Shown: in pieces, positions 11,917-13,999 of the stretch
How the letters are laid out: each line of letters opens with the position of its first letter
Numbering within the stretch: the stretch's first letter is position 1
Source of the DNA: Polyangium jinanense
GTDB lineage: Bacteria; Myxococcota; Polyangia; Polyangiales; Polyangiaceae
NCBI RefSeq assembly: GCF_028435365.1
Contig: NZ_JAGTJJ010000121.1
Span: forward strand, 1 to 13,999
Reading direction: 5' to 3'
DNA: 13,999 nucleotides
Program-made: the position numbers and the translations under genes
The notes under the pieces: model-generated
Database searches by the model: none
What the model saw: the letters and a program-made list of their open reading frames with translations, nothing else
Told to the model about the DNA's origin: nothing

Positions 11917-12383
11917 CCGAAGGGGCGAACGTAAAACTCCCGATCGAGGTGCGCGAGATCCTCACGATCTTGCCGCACCGGTATCCGATGGTGATGGTCG
12001 ATCGCGTGACGGAGCTCGTCCCGGGCGAGCGCATCGCGGGGCACAAGTGCGTCGCGTACAACGAGCCCTGGTTCCAGGGCCATTTCCCCGCGCACCCGAT
12101 CATGCCCGGCGTCCTGATCGTCGAATCGATGGTGCAGCTCGGCGGCCTGCTCGCGCACGCGTCCGACCCTGCGCGGACCGAGCAGCCCAAGGTCGTGCTT
12201 TTCCTGGGCATCGACAAGGCGCGCTTCCGCCGGCCCGTCGTACCGGGCGACCGGCTCGATCTCTCGGCCACGGCGCTCCAGCGGCGGGGCCCGGTGTGGA
12301 AGCTCCGGGGCGAGGCGCGCGTCGACGGCAACCTCTGCGCCGAGGCGGAGATGCTCGCGCAGGTCGCGGACGCCTCGCGGTGA
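11913..12383 (+). CDS. fabZ: 3-hydroxyacyl-ACP dehydratase FabZ
   Basis: 156 residues, the usual size. FabZ removes water from (3R)-hydroxyacyl-ACP in fatty acid elongation and so draws on the hydroxyacyl-ACP pool that LpxA and LpxD also use. The hot-dog fold signature is complete: [12 protein letters not shown] (20-31), catalytic His57 in FQGHFPAHP, and catalytic Glu71 in [10 protein letters not shown]. The later [10 protein letters not shown] segment is also conserved. Start choice: the GTG at 11913 overlaps the lpxD stop in GTGA, with AAAGGGA about 8 nt upstream, and gives the expected N-terminus. The gene ends in a second GTGA overlap with the downstream DNA methyltransferase, so translation of the three genes is probably coupled. 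Confidence 0.95.
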   Translation: MTEGANVKLPIEVREILTILPHRYPMVMVDRVTELVPGERIAGHKCVAYNEPWFQGHFPAHPIMPGVLIVESMVQLGGLLAHASDPARTEQPKVVLFLGIDKARFRRPVVPGDRLDLSATALQRRGPVWKLRGEARVDGNLCAEAEMLAQVADASR

Positions 12384-13807
12384 CGGCGCTTTCGCGGCCC
12401 TCGCGCGTCGAGCGTGGGGACTGGCAAACGCCCCTCGATCTCGCGCGGCACGTCACCCGCCTCGCCGCGCGTCTCGGCGCGCGCCCGGCCTCGATCCTCG
12501 AGCCCACGTGCGGACGTGGGGCCTTCCTCACGGCCGCCGCCGAGGTTTTTCCGGACACCCTCGCCCGCGGATTCGACATCGACCCCGAGCACGTGGAGAC
12601 GGCGCGCTGCGCGCTCGCGGGCCGCCCGGTCGAGATTGCGCTCGGCGATTGCTTCGAGGTCGCGTGGGAGGACGTGCTCGCGGCGATGCCGGATCCGGTC
12701 CTCGTGCTCGGCAATCCGCCCTGGGTCACGAGCGCGGACCTCGGCGCGCTCGGCTCGCGGAACTTGCCGAAGAAATCGAACTTCAAGCGATTCAGGGGCC
12801 TCGACGCCCAGACGGGCAAGAGCAATTTCGACGTCTCGGAGTGGATCCTCCTGCGCCTGCTCACGGCGCTCCGGGGCCGTGATTTCCGCATGGTCGTGCT
12901 CTGCAAGAGCAGCGTGGCGCGGCGGGTGATGGAGCACGTGACCCGCGAGAGCATCTCGCTCTCGGGTGCGACTTATCGGATCGACGCGCGCGGCGCCTTC
13001 GACGTGGCGACGGCGGCCGTGGTGATGACGCTCGCGGCGGATCCGCCCGGCGCTTCGCCTGCGCGCGGCTGGGCGGTCTTCGATTCGCTCGACGCCGAAA
13101 CGCCCCGGCGGACGATGGGCGTGCACGGCGGCCGGCTCTACAGCGACATCGATCGATTCGAGCGGACGAAGGACCTCGAAGGCCAATGCACGCCGGCGTG
13201 GCGCTCGGGGCTCAAGCACGACTGTGCGCCGGTGATGGAGCTCGAGGCGCGGGACGGCGCGCTCGTGAATGGCCTCGGCGAGCGGGTCGACATCGAGGAT
13301 TCGGTGGTCTTCCCGCTGCTCAAGGGCTCGGACGTGGCGAATGGCCGGCGCCCGGGCAGGCGCTTCGTGCTCGTGACGCAACGCTCCCTCGGCGAGGAGA
13401 CGCGGACGTTGCAGGCCGATGCGCCGCGGGCGTGGGCCTACCTCGTCCGGCACGAGGGCAAGCTCGACGTCCGGAAGAGCTCCATATACCGGGACAAACC
13501 TCCCTTCTCCGTCTTCGGCATCGGCCCGTACACGTTCGCGCCCTACAAAGTGGCGATTTGCGGGCTGTACAAGAAATTTTCTTTCTCGCTGGTGGAGCCG
13601 TACGAGGGGCGCCCGGTGGTGCTCGACGACACGTGTTATTTCCTCCCGTTCGAGGCCCGTGAGGAGGCCGAGGCGGCGCTCCGGGCCTTGCAGAGCGAGG
13701 AAGCGCGGGCCTTTTTCGAGGCGCGCGTCTTCTGGGAGGACAAACGGCCGATCGGAAAAGTCCTCTTGCAGTCGATATCGCTGAAGGCGCTCGAGCGCCC
13801 CCTCTGA
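12380..13807 (+). CDS. Gamma-class N6-adenine DNA methyltransferase (M.TaqI-like), apparently solitary
   Basis: 475 residues from GTG 12380. Motifs are in the gamma-class order: motif X (WQTPLDLARHV, 15-25), SAM-binding motif I (ILEPTCGRGAFL, 39-50), acidic motif II (FDIDP, 65-69), GDCF (89-92), and catalytic motif IV NPPW (112-115). A motif V-like GKSNFDVSEWILL follows near 146, then FRMVVLCKSS and a motif VIII-like FDVATAAVVMTL. Motif IV of this type methylates adenine N6. The remaining ~210 residues lack family motifs I know and probably act as the target-recognition domain. No nuclease motif and no restriction gene is seen in the window, so it may be an orphan methyltransferase; a partner beyond the window is possible. 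The start overlaps the fabZ stop (GTGA), so it is the last visible gene of a lipid A operon. RNA or protein substrates are less likely given the NPPW and motif V pattern. Confidence 0.8.
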   Translation: MTALSRPSRVERGDWQTPLDLARHVTRLAARLGARPASILEPTCGRGAFLTAAAEVFPDTLARGFDIDPEHVETARCALAGRPVEIALGDCFEVAWEDVLAAMPDPVLVLGNPPWVTSADLGALGSRNLPKKSNFKRFRGLDAQTGKSNFDVSEWILLRLLTALRGRDFRMVVLCKSSVARRVMEHVTRESISLSGATYRIDARGAFDVATAAVVMTLAADPPGASPARGWAVFDSLDAETPRRTMGVHGGRLYSDIDRFERTKDLEGQCTPAWRSGLKHDCAPVMELEARDGALVNGLGERVDIEDSVVFPLLKGSDVANGRRPGRRFVLVTQRSLGEETRTLQADAPRAWAYLVRHEGKLDVRKSSIYRDKPPFSVFGIGPYTFAPYKVAICGLYKKFSFSLVEPYEGRPVVLDDTCYFLPFEAREEAEAALRALQSEEARAFFEARVFWEDKRPIGKVLLQSISLKALERPL

Positions 13808-13837
13808 CGACCCGCGCCAACGAGCCAGCGGCGACCC

Positions 13838-13876
13838 TCGCGCAGTTCTTCCACCCTCGGTCCAGGCCGTGCCCTG
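13838..13876 (-). repeat. Degenerate third copy of the two-hairpin element
   Basis: On the minus strand, 39 nt align without gaps to positions 78-116 of copy A with 32 identities, including a perfect 15-nt core (GGAAGAACTGCGCGA). Hairpin 1 keeps five of six pairs. The match stops inside the loop of hairpin 2, so the second arm is missing. It lies 31 nt past the stop of the transposase fragment at the window edge. Confidence 0.6.
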
Positions 13877-13907
13877 AGATACCGGGACCCCCACGCAAGA
13901 AAAATCG

Positions 13908-13999
13908 TCAGTCCGTAACCGACGCAGCGGCGAGCTGCGGCGTGAAGGGTCGACGGTTTTTCGCGACGCTGTAGACCGCACCGAGCAGCTTGCGCATGG
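13908..13999 (-). CDS. IS110-family transposase, C-terminal end (cut by the window edge)
   Basis: The frame enters from the right edge and ends at TGA (13908-13910). The visible 29 residues from an internal Met begin MRKLLGAVYSVAKNRRPF, followed by TPQLAAASVTD. The MRKLL...Y.V.K...PF pattern is the typical tail of IS110/IS116/IS902-family (Transposase_20 domain) DEDD-type transposases, which use a catalytic Ser in this C-terminal domain upstream of the part seen here. The codon before the Met ends in CC, consistent with Ala, Ser, Thr or Pro. Whether the full element is intact cannot be judged. IS110 elements usually lack terminal inverted repeats, and none is apparent. Confidence 0.75.
   Translation of the reverse strand, partial: MRKLLGAVYSVAKNRRPFTPQLAAASVTD

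Noticed and set aside
11738..13981. Minus-strand open frame of 747 codons across fabZ and the DNA methyltransferase
   Set aside because: It is antisense to well-supported genes with intact catalytic motifs, is Arg/Pro-rich in the manner of GC-rich shadow frames, and has no recognisable domain.

Overview
This GC-rich window is most likely from a myxobacterium (Myxococcota, probably Polyangiales). The evidence is two secreted proteins with a Cys, transmembrane helix and Arg-rich C-terminal anchor of the MYXO-CTERM / GC_trans_RRR kind, their long Asp/Gly-rich thrombospondin type-3 (TSP3) calcium-binding repeats and MopE-like Cys/Asp motifs, and a Gram-negative skp-lpxD-fabZ operon.

Layout. Positions 1-448 hold no convincing gene but are packed with hairpins. 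They include an inverted pair of 55-nt two-hairpin elements (77-131 and 250-304) whose stem differences are all compensatory, and a clear rho-independent terminator (379-424) for the gene that follows. On the minus strand lies a 907-residue TSP3/MYXO-CTERM surface protein (449-3172). A plus-strand pair follows: a class I SAM-dependent methyltransferase (3424-4494) and an AqpZ-type water channel (4573-5322). Converging on these, on the minus strand, is a 1586-residue paralogue of the first surface protein (5346-10106), with seven instead of four 136-residue TSP3 units and a larger Cys-rich region. Divergent from it is a tightly packed plus-strand operon: skp/ompH (10290-10892), lpxD (10903-11916), fabZ (11913-12383) and a gamma-class N6-adenine DNA methyltransferase (12380-13807), the last two junctions being GTGA overlaps. 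At the right edge, on the minus strand, is the C-terminal end of an IS110-family transposase (13908-13999), close to a degenerate third copy of the left-end hairpin element (13838-13876).

How it fits together. Skp escorts outer-membrane proteins through the periplasm, LpxD makes a lipid A precursor, and FabZ supplies hydroxyacyl-ACP chemistry, so this operon serves outer-membrane building. The usual neighbours bamA, lpxA and lpxB are absent here; a DNA methyltransferase occupies the place downstream of fabZ. The two large paralogues are probably exported, calcium-stabilised and anchored or processed at the cell surface. They flank the methyltransferase-aquaporin pair as direct repeats, which makes that segment open to deletion by recombination.

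The least explained signals are the covarying two-hairpin repeat family, the DNA methyltransferase translationally coupled to lipid A genes, and the paired modular surface proteins with an unrecognised shared N-terminal domain.
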